Below, in pieces: positions 24,634 to 33,408 of a stretch of DNA of 64,000 bases. Source of the stretch: Planctomycetota bacterium (GTDB taxonomy: Bacteria > Planctomycetota > UBA1135 > GCA-002686595). Made by a program: the position numbers and the translations under genes. Each line of letters begins with the position of its first letter. Position 1 is the first letter of the stretch. The DNA lies in assembly GCA_016795325.1 (NCBI GenBank), contig JAEUHY010000050.1:37440-101439 (forward strand). The letters run 5' to 3'. The notes under the pieces were generated by a model. The model was not told the origin of the DNA, made no database searches, and saw nothing but the letters and a program-made list of their open reading frames with translations.

Positions 24634-27528
24634 ATGAAACTCCAGTTCGATTCGCGCTTGGTCCGCCGCGCTGCAACGTTGCGCCACGTCGCAGGCGCGA
24701 GCTTGCTCGTATTGTTCGCCAGCTGCAGCGGCGATGACGGCGCCGACGGCGCCGACGGCCAGAACCCGCCGCCCGATCCGACGCCCACGCAGCTCGAGCA
24801 GGGCGACGCCGCGCCCGGCGTCGTGCTCGAGGTGCTCGAGCTGAGCGGCGGCACGGGGCCGAGCGGAACCTTCCAAGTCGGCGACCGCCTCTCGGTGCGC
24901 TTCACCGCGGAGAAGGCGAACGGCGACCCGTGGTCGCTGAGCGAGTTCAGTTGGGGCCGCATCCTGGTGAGCGGTCCCACGTTCAACTACCAACGCGTCA
25001 TCCCCGAGAAGAGCGACGTGCTCACGCGCTCGGTCGCCAACGACGACGGCTCGTACACCTACACCTTCGCCGACGCGTTGCCCGCGGTCTACGCAGCGCC
25101 CTACAACGACACGTCGGCCTTCGGGCTCGAGGATGGTGAGTTGACCGGTCAGCCGCTGCTCAACGGCACGTACACGGTCGGGCTGTACGCCGCGTGGGGC
25201 TACACGGTCGACGGCGAGAGCCACCGCGACTCGGGCAACATCACGGTCGACTTCCTGATCGGCACGGGCCCGCTCCAGCCGCGCGAAGTCGTCGCGCAGG
25301 ACAACTGCAACCAGTGCCACGAGAGCCTGCGCGCGCACGGCGAGTTGCGCCGCGACGTCAAGCTGTGCGTGCTGTGCCACACCGCGGGCTCGGAAGACAA
25401 GAACGCGCCGTCGGCCGCGGGCGGAACGCCCGGTGTGTCCGTGGACTTCAAGGTGATGATCCACAAGATCCACAACGGCGCGCACCTGCCGTCGGTGCTC
25501 GGCGTCAGCACGAACTCCGATGGTTCGCGCAACTACAACGCGGCGGCGCAGCCCTACCAGGTGGTGGGTTTCGGCAACTCGATCATCGACTTCTCGCACG
25601 TCAGGTTCCCTGTCTGGCCGAGCCTGAACATCGCCATGCCGCGCGACGCGGGCTACAACGCGCTGTCGACGATCAACAAGGCGAAGGAAGACGAAATCCG
25701 CCTGGGCGTGGTGGCGTGCGAGAAGTGCCACGGCGATCCCGACGGCGCCGGTCCGCTCGCGGGCCCCAGCGACGGCGACCTGTACAAGTCGCAGCCTTCG
25801 CGTGCGACCTGCGGTTCGTGCCACGACGACGTGGTGTGGGGTTCGCCCTACACCTCGAACACACAGACGCATCCCTCGCAGGCGAACGACTCGAACTGCC
25901 TGTTGTGCCACACGGACGCGGGCGGCCCGCTCTCGACCGAGGACGCGCACCGTCACCCGCTGTACGACGAAACCTTCAACGCGGGTCTGAACGTCGACAT
26001 CACCGCCGTGGCCGAGTCGGGGACCAACAACAACGACGGCACGCTCGACGTCGGTGAGAAGGTGCTTGTCACGTTCACGCTCGAGGACGACGCCGGCAAC
26101 GCAGTCAGCCCGTCGGTGAGCGGCATCACGAGCTACAGCGTGGTCGTCTCGGGGCCGACGACGAACATGAACGCCTTGCTCAGCTCCTCGATTCCCGTCG
26201 CGGCGCTCAGTGGTTCGCAGCCCTACCAAGTCAACTTGCCGCAGCCGCAAGTGCTCGAATTCCTCGGGGATTCCAGCGCCGCAGCGGGCGAGAGCTTCAC
26301 CACGGACTTCACGCCGCACTGGAACATGAGCGGCGCGGCCACCAGCGTGCTCGTGCGCACGGCGACCAGCGGCGGCAGCACCACGCTGTCCGTGGCGGCC
26401 GACCCGCTGCAGAACTACATCGATGTCGCCAGCTCGAGCGGCTTCGCCAAGGACGAGTACATCGTCGTCGACGACGGCTTGGCCGGCGAGGAGTACCTGC
26501 GCATCCAGTTCGTCGACGGCAACCGTCTGTGGTTCGGCGCGCTCGGCTCGACCTCGTACCAACCGGGCACGCGTGTGGCGCACAGCGTGGGGGCGAGCGT
26601 TCAAGAAGTGACGCTCACCAGCCAGGCAGTGACCGTCAACTACACGCTCGCCGCATCGACCGGCACGATCACCGAAGTGACCGAGTTCGGCGTCGGCGCG
26701 GCCGTGATCGCGAGCTACACCTCCGACTTCGTGATGCCGGCGGTCTATCCGCTCAGCTTCAACGACTCGCCCGGTCTCGACGAGAGCTCGGGCAAGTGGG
26801 TCGGCAAGTCGCTCGTCAGCGGGACCTACAGCGTCGGCATCTGGGGCGCGCGCAACCTCACGCTCAACCTGTGGGGCGAAACCAACAGCTACCGCGGCAC
26901 TTCGTTCACGCAGTCGCGCGACTTCCTGGTCGGCTCGGCGGCAGCGCTCGAGCCGTACGCGGCCGTCCCCGACGCATCGAGCTGCTACAACTGCCACTCG
27001 GACATGCTGTTCCACGGCGGCGGTCGCCGCGGCTTCGACGCCTGCATCCTGTGCCACGGCGCGCTCGGCGCCGAGGACCGTCCGCGCTACGTCGCGCCCG
27101 GCGCGCCGGCGACCGACGGCGTGGCGATCAGCTTCCGCAGCATGCTGCACAAGATCCACATGGGTCGCGAGCTGACCAACGCCTCGACCTACGTGGTCAA
27201 CGGTTTCGGCAGCACCGCGTACCCGAACAACTTCACCTCGTACACCTACGACGAGGTGCTGTTCCCCGCACTGCCGGGCGGCGCTGCGAACTGCGTCAAT
27301 TGCCACGGCGCCTCGACGCGCTGGTATGACCCGACCGACCGCGACCACCCGACGGAACAATCCATTCCGGTGGCGGAGTGGGGCGTGACCTGCGGCGCGT
27401 GCCACGACTCCGACTCGGCTCAGGCCCACATCGCGGTCCAGACCTCGGGCGGCGGCCTCGAGTCGTGCGCGGTGTGCCACGGCGAGGGCCGCGACTGGTC
27501 GGTGCAACGCATGCACAAGCGCTACTGA
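24634..27528 (+). CDS. Decaheme c-type cytochrome, OmcA/MtrC family outer-surface lipoprotein
   Basis: A 964-residue lipoprotein (signal ending LLVLFASC) with ten CxxCH motifs arranged as two pentaheme groups, residues about 224-424 (CNQCH, CVLCH, CEKCH, CGSCH, CLLCH) and 783-948 (CYNCH, CILCH, CVNCH, CGACH, CAVCH). Each group follows a strand-rich domain (about 40-210 and 440-775). This alternating beta/pentaheme/beta/pentaheme plan, with MIHKIHNGAHLP and MLHKIHMGRELT after the second heme of each group, is the hallmark of MtrC/OmcA, which hand electrons to minerals or other cells. It is longer than Shewanella MtrC, mainly through an insert in the second beta domain. A DDGADGADGQ linker follows the lipidated Cys. 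Confidence 0.92.
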   Translation: MKLQFDSRLVRRAATLRHVAGASLLVLFASCSGDDGADGADGQNPPPDPTPTQLEQGDAAPGVVLEVLELSGGTGPSGTFQVGDRLSVRFTAEKANGDPWSLSEFSWGRILVSGPTFNYQRVIPEKSDVLTRSVANDDGSYTYTFADALPAVYAAPYNDTSAFGLEDGELTGQPLLNGTYTVGLYAAWGYTVDGESHRDSGNITVDFLIGTGPLQPREVVAQDNCNQCHESLRAHGELRRDVKLCVLCHTAGSEDKNAPSAAGGTPGVSVDFKVMIHKIHNGAHLPSVLGVSTNSDGSRNYNAAAQPYQVVGFGNSIIDFSHVRFPVWPSLNIAMPRDAGYNALSTINKAKEDEIRLGVVACEKCHGDPDGAGPLAGPSDGDLYKSQPSRATCGSCHDDVVWGSPYTSNTQTHPSQANDSNCLLCHTDAGGPLSTEDAHRHPLYDETFNAGLNVDITAVAESGTNNNDGTLDVGEKVLVTFTLEDDAGNAVSPSVSGITSYSVVVSGPTTNMNALLSSSIPVAALSGSQPYQVNLPQPQVLEFLGDSSAAAGESFTTDFTPHWNMSGAATSVLVRTATSGGSTTLSVAADPLQNYIDVASSSGFAKDEYIVVDDGLAGEEYLRIQFVDGNRLWFGALGSTSYQPGTRVAHSVGASVQEVTLTSQAVTVNYTLAASTGTITEVTEFGVGAAVIASYTSDFVMPAVYPLSFNDSPGLDESSGKWVGKSLVSGTYSVGIWGARNLTLNLWGETNSYRGTSFTQSRDFLVGSAAALEPYAAVPDASSCYNCHSDMLFHGGGRRGFDACILCHGALGAEDRPRYVAPGAPATDGVAISFRSMLHKIHMGRELTNASTYVVNGFGSTAYPNNFTSYTYDEVLFPALPGGAANCVNCHGASTRWYDPTDRDHPTEQSIPVAEWGVTCGACHDSDSAQAHIAVQTSGGGLESCAVCHGEGRDWSVQRMHKRY

Positions 27529-27541
27529 TGCGCGCCGCGCC

Positions 27542-27561
27542 GCGCTCGGACCTCCGAGCGC
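27542..27561 (+). other. Perfect inverted repeat after the decaheme gene
   Basis: GCGCTCGGA and TCCGAGCGC (27542-27550 and 27553-27561) are separated by two bases, so RNA could fold with a 4-base loop. It lies just after the decaheme stop and before the strong terminator; it may protect the 3' end or assist termination. Confidence 0.4.
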
Positions 27562-27592
27562 GCGCCGCGGTCGCACAACTGGTGCAGCACAG

Positions 27593-27635
27593 GGCGCTCC
27601 GCGCGAATCGCACTCGCGCGGAGCGCCTCTTTCGT
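27593..27635 (+). terminator. Strong intrinsic terminator of the cytochrome operon
   Basis: Perfect 13-base arms, GGCGCTCCGCGCG (27593-27605) and CGCGCGGAGCGCC (27615-27627), with a 9-base loop and a TCTTTCGTC tail. It sits 65 bases after the decaheme stop and marks the 3' end of the operon. Confidence 0.75.
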
Positions 27636-27757
27636 CGCCGTGCGGCACTGGGCTGTTCGCGCAGGGTCCCGTGCGTACTTCGACGTACTGTGGCGCGCGG
27701 CCTTTCGCGCGATGGTGGTGGACAGCGAGAGCTTTCTCGCGCACCCCGCTCCACCCC

Positions 27758-28543
27758 ATGTTTCCCCGCCGACGCCCCGCCAGCGAAGTGGTCTTCGCGC
27801 CCTCTCACCAAGAGGGCCGCGGCGAAGTGTGGCTGATGGCGTTGATCGCCGCGTGTGCGGCGGTGGTGGCCGCGCTGAGCCTGCGCAAGCTCGAGATCGG
27901 CGAGTCGGCGGCGCCTGTCGCCCGCGTGCAACCGGCCCCGGCGCCCGAGCTGTCCGAAGGCGCGCGCAACGTCGCGCCGCTCGCGGCGACGGCGCTTCCG
28001 AGCGAGCCGGACGATGCGCCCGCGCTCGTGAGCGACGGCAAGGTTCGCGAACGCTGGACGGAAGCGGAGCACGTCGAGCACCTGCGCACCGTGAGCGAGG
28101 ACGGCGCGTTCCGCGCTGCGCTCGACGCAGCGTTGGCGCCAGGGCGCTCCGCCGCCGAGAGCTCGGCCGCTCTGCGCGTTGCCTACGAGCGGCTCGGCAG
28201 CGGCGCCCTCGAGCACTACCGCCACGCGGCGCGCGAACTTGCGCAGCCGACGGCGCCGGGCCGCGAGTCCGTCGCACGCGCCGCCATCCACGCGCTCGGC
28301 GTCCGCGCGACCCGCGAACCCGCGGCGCGAGCGTTGCTCACCGAACTCGCCTGCGACGCGACGCTCGAGTCCCCGCTGCGCGCCGCGTCCGCGAGCGCGG
28401 TGCTCGCCGCCGTTCCGCTCGAGGAGCTCGACGCACTCGCCGCGCGCCTCGACCACGCGGACCGCGCGCTGCGCGAGCTGGTCGACGCCGCGCTCCAAGC
28501 GCGCCGCGCGCCCCTGATCTCCAACGCGGAGGCCGAGTCCTGA
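27758..28543 (+). CDS. Membrane-anchored protein of unknown function
   Basis: A 261-residue protein I do not recognise. One hydrophobic segment (VWLMALIAACAAVVAALSL) near residues 25-45 anchors a periplasmic part. That part starts with an Ala/Pro-rich linker and continues with short helical pairs rich in Ala, Leu, Glu and Arg (from about 110), resembling HEAT-like or TPR-like repeats. ATG at 27758 is preferred; an upstream in-frame start would add 29 residues unlike a signal peptide. It lies between the conduit operon and a tetraheme cytochrome gene 40 bases downstream, so it may be part of the electron-transfer region. Confidence 0.6.
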   Translation: MFPRRRPASEVVFAPSHQEGRGEVWLMALIAACAAVVAALSLRKLEIGESAAPVARVQPAPAPELSEGARNVAPLAATALPSEPDDAPALVSDGKVRERWTEAEHVEHLRTVSEDGAFRAALDAALAPGRSAAESSAALRVAYERLGSGALEHYRHAARELAQPTAPGRESVARAAIHALGVRATREPAARALLTELACDATLESPLRAASASAVLAAVPLEELDALAARLDHADRALRELVDAALQARRAPLISNAEAES

Positions 28544-28583
28544 AGGACCCGTTCCGCGCACGACTCTCTAGAAAGGACCTGCC

Positions 28584-29294
28584 ATGAAGTTCGAAGCTCC
28601 CGCGCGATCCCGCTTCCTGCCCGCTGCCGGCCTCGCGTTGTGCGGTGTGTTGGTGTTCGCGCTCGCGGCTTTCACTGCCGACGCCGCGCCGCAGGACAAG
28701 AAGCCCAACAAGTTCGTCGGCGCCGCCAAGTGCAAGACCTGCCACGGCGCCGAGGAGACCGGCAACCAGCACGCCGCGTGGATGAAGATGGAGCACGCCA
28801 AGGCGTTCGAGGCGCTCGGCTCCGAGGACGCCAAGAAGGCCGGCGCGTCCAAGGGCGTGGCCGAGCCGCAGAAGGCGGACCAGTGCCTCAAGTGCCACGT
28901 GACCGGGTACGGCGCGCCGCCGGAGAACTTCGCCAAGGGCTTCGACCCCAAGCTCGGCGTGCAGTGCGAATCGTGCCACGGTCCGGGCGAGCAGCACATC
29001 AAGCGCCGCATGGCCGCCGCGGCCAAGGCGGAGCCGGGCGCGACGGTCGTGATCGAGAAGGACGAGCTCGTGCCGGTCAGCCCGCAGACCTGCGCGGCCT
29101 GCCACAACAAGGAAAGCCCGACCTTCAAGCCGTTCTGCTACTTCAAGCGGCGCGACGAGACCAAGCACTTGAACCCCAAGGCCAAGCGCACGGAGGAAGA
29201 CGTCAAGCGTCTGGACCTGGTGTGCGGCTGCGGCGACGCCTGCCCGACCGAGAAGTGCGCCACGGGGGAATGCGGCGTGCCGAAGTCGAAGTAG
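28584..29294 (+). CDS. Tetraheme c-type cytochrome (c554-like family), periplasmic
   Basis: A 236-residue protein. A signal peptide ends near residue 35 (FALAAFTADA). Four CxxCH motifs follow: CKTCH (50), CLKCH, CESCH and CAACH. The spacing and the segments KCKTCHGAEETGNQHAAWMK and VQCESCHGPGEQH match the cytochrome c554 / c-prime family. The C-terminal tail has five more cysteines (CGCGDACPTEKCATGECG) that do not form heme motifs; they might bind metal or form disulfides. It is preceded by AAAGGACC-type ribosome site. A periplasmic electron shuttle for the conduit upstream is a reasonable guess. Confidence 0.85.
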   Translation: MKFEAPARSRFLPAAGLALCGVLVFALAAFTADAAPQDKKPNKFVGAAKCKTCHGAEETGNQHAAWMKMEHAKAFEALGSEDAKKAGASKGVAEPQKADQCLKCHVTGYGAPPENFAKGFDPKLGVQCESCHGPGEQHIKRRMAAAAKAEPGATVVIEKDELVPVSPQTCAACHNKESPTFKPFCYFKRRDETKHLNPKAKRTEEDVKRLDLVCGCGDACPTEKCATGECGVPKSK

Positions 29295-29901
29295 GCCGTC
29301 GGCCGCGTCGCGCGGCCGCTTGCGCCAAGCGCACCCCGCGAGCTGCTGCCTGGGCAACTCGCGGGGAGCAACTCCCTCGGGGCTCGACATCGCAGCGCTC
29401 GTCGCCGGTGCGCCCGACCTCTCAGGGCACGACGCCGAAGCGCTCGACCTCGCAGGGCTCGACAGCGCCGCTCAGGTAGGGCGGGCGCCGTCGTCTTCAC
29501 ACGCCAACGATGACGGCGCGCGTCCGCTGTCACCGCGTGGCGCGCCGTCACCGAACGTGCAACCACGCCTTGGGCCGGCGGCCGGCGCCACGCGTGGGAG
29601 GTGCGGCGGCGGCACGCGGCGCCGGGGGGCCGACCCCGGGCTTGCGCCCGAGGCCTGCGAGCGGCCCCCCGGGCGCCGCGACGACGCTGCACCCCGGCGT
29701 CACACGCCAAGGGATGCGCTCGCCGACACACAATCGGGCCGAATTTGCGCCAAAGCTGAAAATCGCCGCGCCGCCGTGTCGCGAGCGAGCCCGCTCGAGC
29801 GTTACTCCCTGCTCATGTTGGTTGTCGCATTGCAGGGTCGCGGAGAGAATCGAAAGCATGTCGTCGCTCGCCGGCATGCGTCGTCACCCGCCTCGTCTTC
29901 C
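29295..29901. other. 607-base structured, gene-free region before a sigma-factor gene
   Basis: No credible gene is present. Right after the cytochrome stop there is a hairpin CGGCCGC/GCGGCCG (29300-29306, 29312-29318). Next is a larger inverted repeat, CCCCGCGAG/CTCGCGGGG (29334-29342, 29358-29366), whose right arm begins a near-direct repeat GCAACTCGCGGGG / GCAACTCCCTCGGGG. From about 29385 to 29475 the unit GCTCGAC recurs at roughly 15-base steps, so any frame reads as five-residue quasi-repeats. The remainder is GC-rich and featureless. It could be a long leader with regulatory RNA structure or the remains of a pentapeptide-repeat gene. Confidence 0.5.
29334..29366. repeat. 9-base inverted repeat
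   Basis: CCCCGCGAG at 29334-29342 pairs perfectly with CTCGCGGGG at 29358-29366 around a 15-base loop that itself contains TGCC-TG-GGCA. There is no T-run, so a simple terminator is unlikely. Confidence 0.5.
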
Positions 29902-30462
29902 ATGAGTGCGGGAGGATCGGGAATCACCGCGTCGTTGCAAAGGTTGCGCGACGGGGATCGCAGTGCGTTCGCAGACATCGCGCCACTGGTTTACGACGAG
30001 CTGCACGTGCTCGCGCGGCGCCAGATGAATGGCCAGCCCAAGGGCCACACCCTGCAGGCGACCGCGCTGCTGAACGAGGCCTTCGAGCGGCTGCTGCGCC
30101 AGGAGAATCCCCTGTGGAACGACCGCGCGCACTTCCTCTCCGCGGCCGTGTGCGCCATGCGCTGCGTGCTCGTGGACCACGCCCGCAAACGTGGGCGCGC
30201 TCGGCGAGCCGCCAACGGCGAACGGATCCCGCTCGACGACCTCGTCGAGCACCTCGAGGCGGGCGGCGTGGACTTGGTCGAGCTCGAGGACGCGCTCGTG
30301 GCCATGAGCGCTCACGACCCGCGCATGGCGCGCATCGCGGAGCACTCGTTCTTCGGCGGCCTGAGCGCGGCGGAGATCGCGAACCTGTTCGACCTCTCGA
30401 CGCGCACGATCGAGCGTGAACTCAAGTTCGCCCGCGCCTGGATCCTGAGGCAGCAGCGATGA
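29902..30462 (+). CDS. ECF-type RNA polymerase sigma factor, TIGR02999-like
   Basis: A 186-residue sigma factor. Region 2 contains VYDELHVLARRQMNGQPKGHTLQ and LLNEAFERLL, typical of the TIGR02999 group common in Planctomycetota and Acidobacteriota. Region 4 contains HSFFGGLSAAEIANLFDLSTRTIERELKFARAWI. The start is ATG at 29902, giving MSAGGSGITASLQRLRDGD; longer frames run through the structured repeat region upstream. Its stop overlaps the kinase start by 4 bases (ATGA). In this lineage such pairs are thought to link kinase signalling to sigma activity, as no anti-sigma factor is encoded nearby. Confidence 0.9.
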   Translation: MSAGGSGITASLQRLRDGDRSAFADIAPLVYDELHVLARRQMNGQPKGHTLQATALLNEAFERLLRQENPLWNDRAHFLSAAVCAMRCVLVDHARKRGRARRAANGERIPLDDLVEHLEAGGVDLVELEDALVAMSAHDPRMARIAEHSFFGGLSAAEIANLFDLSTRTIERELKFARAWILRQQR

Positions 30463-32747
30463 GCGACTCGCGCTGGGAACGCCTCAAGGAACTCTTCGCC
30501 GCGGGGCTTGAGGTCCCCTCCGCAGAGCGCGACGCGTGGCTGGCGCGCAGTTGCAACGGCGACGCGGAGCTGCGCGAGGAGTTGCGGGCCTTGCTGGTGG
30601 CCCACGAGACTCCGTCGGACTTCAAGCTGGCGGCCGACGACGCGGAGCCAGATCGGGTCGGGAGCGTGCTGGGGGACTTCGAGTTGCTCGAGAAGCTCGG
30701 CCAGGGCGGGATGGGCGTGGTGTACCGCGCGCGCCAGCGCTCCCTGGGGCGCGACGTGGCCGTGAAGGTGCTGAGCGCTCGTGTTTCGCGCAACGCGCGC
30801 GCGGTCGAGCGCTTCAACGACGAGGCGCGCCGCCTCGGACGTGTGCACCACCCCGGCATCGCGGCCGTCCATGCCTTCGCCGTCGAAGGCGGCGTCGCTT
30901 ACCTCGCGCTGGAGCTGGTGCGCGGAGGCGACCTCCACCAGGCGCTGCTCGCTGTCGGCGCGCGGCGTGGCGCGCGGGCCGAGGCCGCGAGCGCCAGCAC
31001 GCCGCTGCCGGCGTTCGGGACGCGCAACTACTACCTCGCGATCGCCCGTCTGGCCGCTGCGGCGGCCCGGGCGCTGCAGGCCGCGCACGAGGCGGGCATC
31101 GTCCACCGCGACGTCAAGCCGCAGAACATCCTGCTCACGCCCGCGGGCGCCCCCAAGCTCGTCGACTTCGGGATCGCACACGACGCGCGGCTGGGCGCGC
31201 CCCAGGCGCTGGCCGAGCTCACCGGCACGCCGCACTACATGAGTCCGGAGCAAGCCGAAGTCGCGCACATCAGCGTCGACCACCGCACGGACATCTACTC
31301 GCTCGGCGTCGTGCTGTTCCAGATGCTGACGCTCGACTTGCCCTTCGACGGCGAGACCTCGAACGAGGTGCTCGAGCGCATCCGGCGCTTCGAGTTCCTC
31401 GATCCACGTCGGGTCAATCCGGACGCGCCGGCGGACCTCGCGGCCGTGTGCTCCCAGGCCATGGCGCGCGACCCGGGGCAGCGTTACGCGACGGCGAACG
31501 CGTTTGCGGACGATCTCGAGCGCTTCGTGCGCGGCGAGCCGGTGGTGGCCGTTGTCCCGAGCGCCGTCCAACGCCTGAGTCGGTGGTTGCGCCGCCGCAC
31601 GCGCCCGCTCGGCGCCGCAACGCTCGTCGGCGTGCTCGCGGCGGCTTGGCTGGCGCTCGATGCGCGGCGCCGCGACGACTTCGACGCGGAGCGGCTCGAG
31701 CAGGAGCAGCGTTTGCGCACCTGCTCGATCGCCCTCGAAATCGAGGGGGCGGCGCCGAGCGCGTGCCGCGTCAAGGCGCGACGGCGCGTGCCCGACGTCG
31801 AACGCGGCTTGGTGGAGTGGATTGCGTTCGAAGCGCCGACGCGCGTCGACGGGGACCGACTGGTGATCAGCGGCCTGGCGCCCGGCGACTGGCTGTTGCA
31901 GATCGAGACGGGCGCGGGCGAACGCGCCGAACTGCGGCGCTTCCTCGAACTTGGCGACGACCTCCTCAGCGCACGCGTGCGCCCACGCAGCGACCTCGGC
32001 ATGGACGTGGGCATGGTGTGGATCGATGCGGGCGACGTGGCGCTCCAGCACGAGTTCATGCTCGCCGACGGCAGCGTCGACCCGCTGCGGTTGTGTGAAC
32101 ACGTCAATGGCTTTTGGATCGACACGGCGCCGCTCAGCTGTGGCGAGTACCAGCGTTTTGCCGATGCGAACCAGATGCCTTATCCGGTGCACTGGTGCGG
32201 CTCGCTCCCTGAGAGTTGGCGCGACCGTCCGGTGACGATGATCCCGTACGAAAACGCTCTCGCCTGCGCGGAGTGGTACGGCAAGCGCCTCGCGACGCGC
32301 GCCGAGATGCAGTTGGCGCGCGGTATGGGGTCGGGCGCGCCGTTTCCGCTGGATCCCGCCGGAGTGAGCATCGCCGCGCCTCCCGGCGCGTTCGGAGCGG
32401 GGCCGCGTCCGACGCGGGATAGCAGTCAGTCGCGCGAAGACGGCTTCGCGCGCTTGCACGGCTGGTTCGAAGCGCATGTGCCGCCGTCGAACGAATTGCC
32501 CGTGGGGGCGAACGGCGTGCGCTCGAGCTTCGGCGTCGTGCGTGAGTGGGTCGACGACGTGCCGATCGGCGGGTCGCGCACGGACGTGAAATTCGATCCG
32601 ACGTGTCGCTATCGGATCGGAATGGCGTGTGACGAACGGTTCGCCGCCGTCGTCGCGCGCTGGGGCTTCGAACCGCCGATGGCCGCTGTGCAGACGGTCG
32701 CCGAGCCGCTGGTCGGCTTCCGCTGCGCACGTACGGCTCGCTTCTGA
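30459..32747 (+). CDS. Transmembrane Ser/Thr protein kinase with C-terminal FGE/SUMF-like domain
   Basis: A 762-residue protein. The kinase domain (about 68-350) has LGQGGMGVVYRAR, VAVKV, HRDVKPQNIL, VDFGIAH and a PHYMSPEQ segment, all intact. A single membrane segment (LGAATLVGVLAAAWLAL) lies near 388-405. The outer part has a carboxypeptidase-regulatory-like strand region, then from about 515 a formylglycine-generating-enzyme-like fold: VWIDAG, VNGFWIDTAPLSCGEYQRFADAN, ENALACAEWYGKRLATRAEMQLARG, REWVDD and VGFRCAR. These lectin-like domains often bind ligand rather than catalyse, so it may be the sensor. Coupled by a 4-base overlap to the sigma factor gene. Confidence 0.92.
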   Translation: MSDSRWERLKELFAAGLEVPSAERDAWLARSCNGDAELREELRALLVAHETPSDFKLAADDAEPDRVGSVLGDFELLEKLGQGGMGVVYRARQRSLGRDVAVKVLSARVSRNARAVERFNDEARRLGRVHHPGIAAVHAFAVEGGVAYLALELVRGGDLHQALLAVGARRGARAEAASASTPLPAFGTRNYYLAIARLAAAAARALQAAHEAGIVHRDVKPQNILLTPAGAPKLVDFGIAHDARLGAPQALAELTGTPHYMSPEQAEVAHISVDHRTDIYSLGVVLFQMLTLDLPFDGETSNEVLERIRRFEFLDPRRVNPDAPADLAAVCSQAMARDPGQRYATANAFADDLERFVRGEPVVAVVPSAVQRLSRWLRRRTRPLGAATLVGVLAAAWLALDARRRDDFDAERLEQEQRLRTCSIALEIEGAAPSACRVKARRRVPDVERGLVEWIAFEAPTRVDGDRLVISGLAPGDWLLQIETGAGERAELRRFLELGDDLLSARVRPRSDLGMDVGMVWIDAGDVALQHEFMLADGSVDPLRLCEHVNGFWIDTAPLSCGEYQRFADANQMPYPVHWCGSLPESWRDRPVTMIPYENALACAEWYGKRLATRAEMQLARGMGSGAPFPLDPAGVSIAAPPGAFGAGPRPTRDSSQSREDGFARLHGWFEAHVPPSNELPVGANGVRSSFGVVREWVDDVPIGGSRTDVKFDPTCRYRIGMACDERFAAVVARWGFEPPMAAVQTVAEPLVGFRCARTARF

Positions 32748-32785
32748 CGCAGGAGCGGGCGTGCGTGAGCACGGCCGTGGAGTGT

Positions 32786-32815
32786 GTCGCGCGCGAAGCG
32801 TTCTTCGTTCGCGAC
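32786..32815. other. Stem-loop upstream of the 32847 gene
   Basis: GTCGCG (32786-32791) pairs with CGCGAC (32810-32815), and inside it CGAAG pairs with CTTCG around a CGTT loop, giving an interrupted stem. It lies between the kinase stop and the next gene. No T-run follows, so it may be a leader structure. Confidence 0.35.
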
Positions 32816-32846
32816 CGTTCCACACCGTTCCGCTCTCGCACCCACC

Positions 32847-33368
32847 ATGTCCACCGTCAAGGTCGATGTCTGGCTGTCCGTCGTTCCCGAAACCACAAGC
32901 CACGACAAACTCTCCGGCGTTCCCGGGCTGCGCGTCGCCGCGCTCAACCAGATGGTCGTCCAGGACCTGCTGCTCGGCGACAGCGGCGCCAATCCGCTGG
33001 TCGGCGGCTGGGCCGGCAAACAGATCACCGTGGTGGACGGCGATGCGTCCCAGCAAGAGCTGTACGACTACATCCACACGCAGCTCGATACGTACAAGTC
33101 CGCGCGTGCGGCGCACGCTGCGTGCCCGGCGAACGACTGGAGCAAGACCAACGCCAAGCTGCGCATCTACTCCGGCCCCGGGCGCGAGGCCAAGCAGCAC
33201 CTCTACTACTACAAGGACAACGACACGCGCTGGTGCCGGTACCGGCTGGACCTCACCCTGCAGACGCCCGGCGATACGACCGGGGTCCACTGGTCGCTGT
33301 CGCGCAAAGTGACCAACGTGGACCTGCTGGCGACGATCGAAGCGTCGTTGTCGGTCGAGATGGCTTGA
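32847..33368 (+). CDS. Unknown soluble protein
   Basis: A 173-residue protein without a signal peptide or membrane segment that I do not recognise. It contains alternating strand-like segments (MSTVKVDVWLSVVPET, KQITVVDGDASQQELYDYIH, KLRIYSGPGREAKQHLYYYK, RYRLDLTLQTPG) and ends in VDLLATIEASLSVEMA. It sits 40 bases before a haem peroxidase gene on the same strand, so the two are probably cotranscribed. Confidence 0.65.
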   Translation: MSTVKVDVWLSVVPETTSHDKLSGVPGLRVAALNQMVVQDLLLGDSGANPLVGGWAGKQITVVDGDASQQELYDYIHTQLDTYKSARAAHAACPANDWSKTNAKLRIYSGPGREAKQHLYYYKDNDTRWCRYRLDLTLQTPGDTTGVHWSLSRKVTNVDLLATIEASLSVEMA

Positions 33369-33408
33369 GGCGCGCCTCACCTCGCATCCCACACCGGAGG
33401 TCCTCGCC

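Noticed and set aside
24610..27759. A 1049-codon minus-strand frame opposite the decaheme gene
   Set aside because: The plus strand carries ten CxxCH motifs and a lipoprotein signal. The minus frame has no motif and is composed mostly of Arg, Ala, Val and His.
29385..29475. A pentapeptide-repeat protein gene
   Set aside because: The five-residue quasi-repeat is short, has no clear A(D/N)LxX register and lacks a start; at best a remnant.
29548..29877. A 109-codon minus-strand frame in the gene-free region
   Set aside because: No signal for translation and no similarity; only chance openness of GC-rich sequence.
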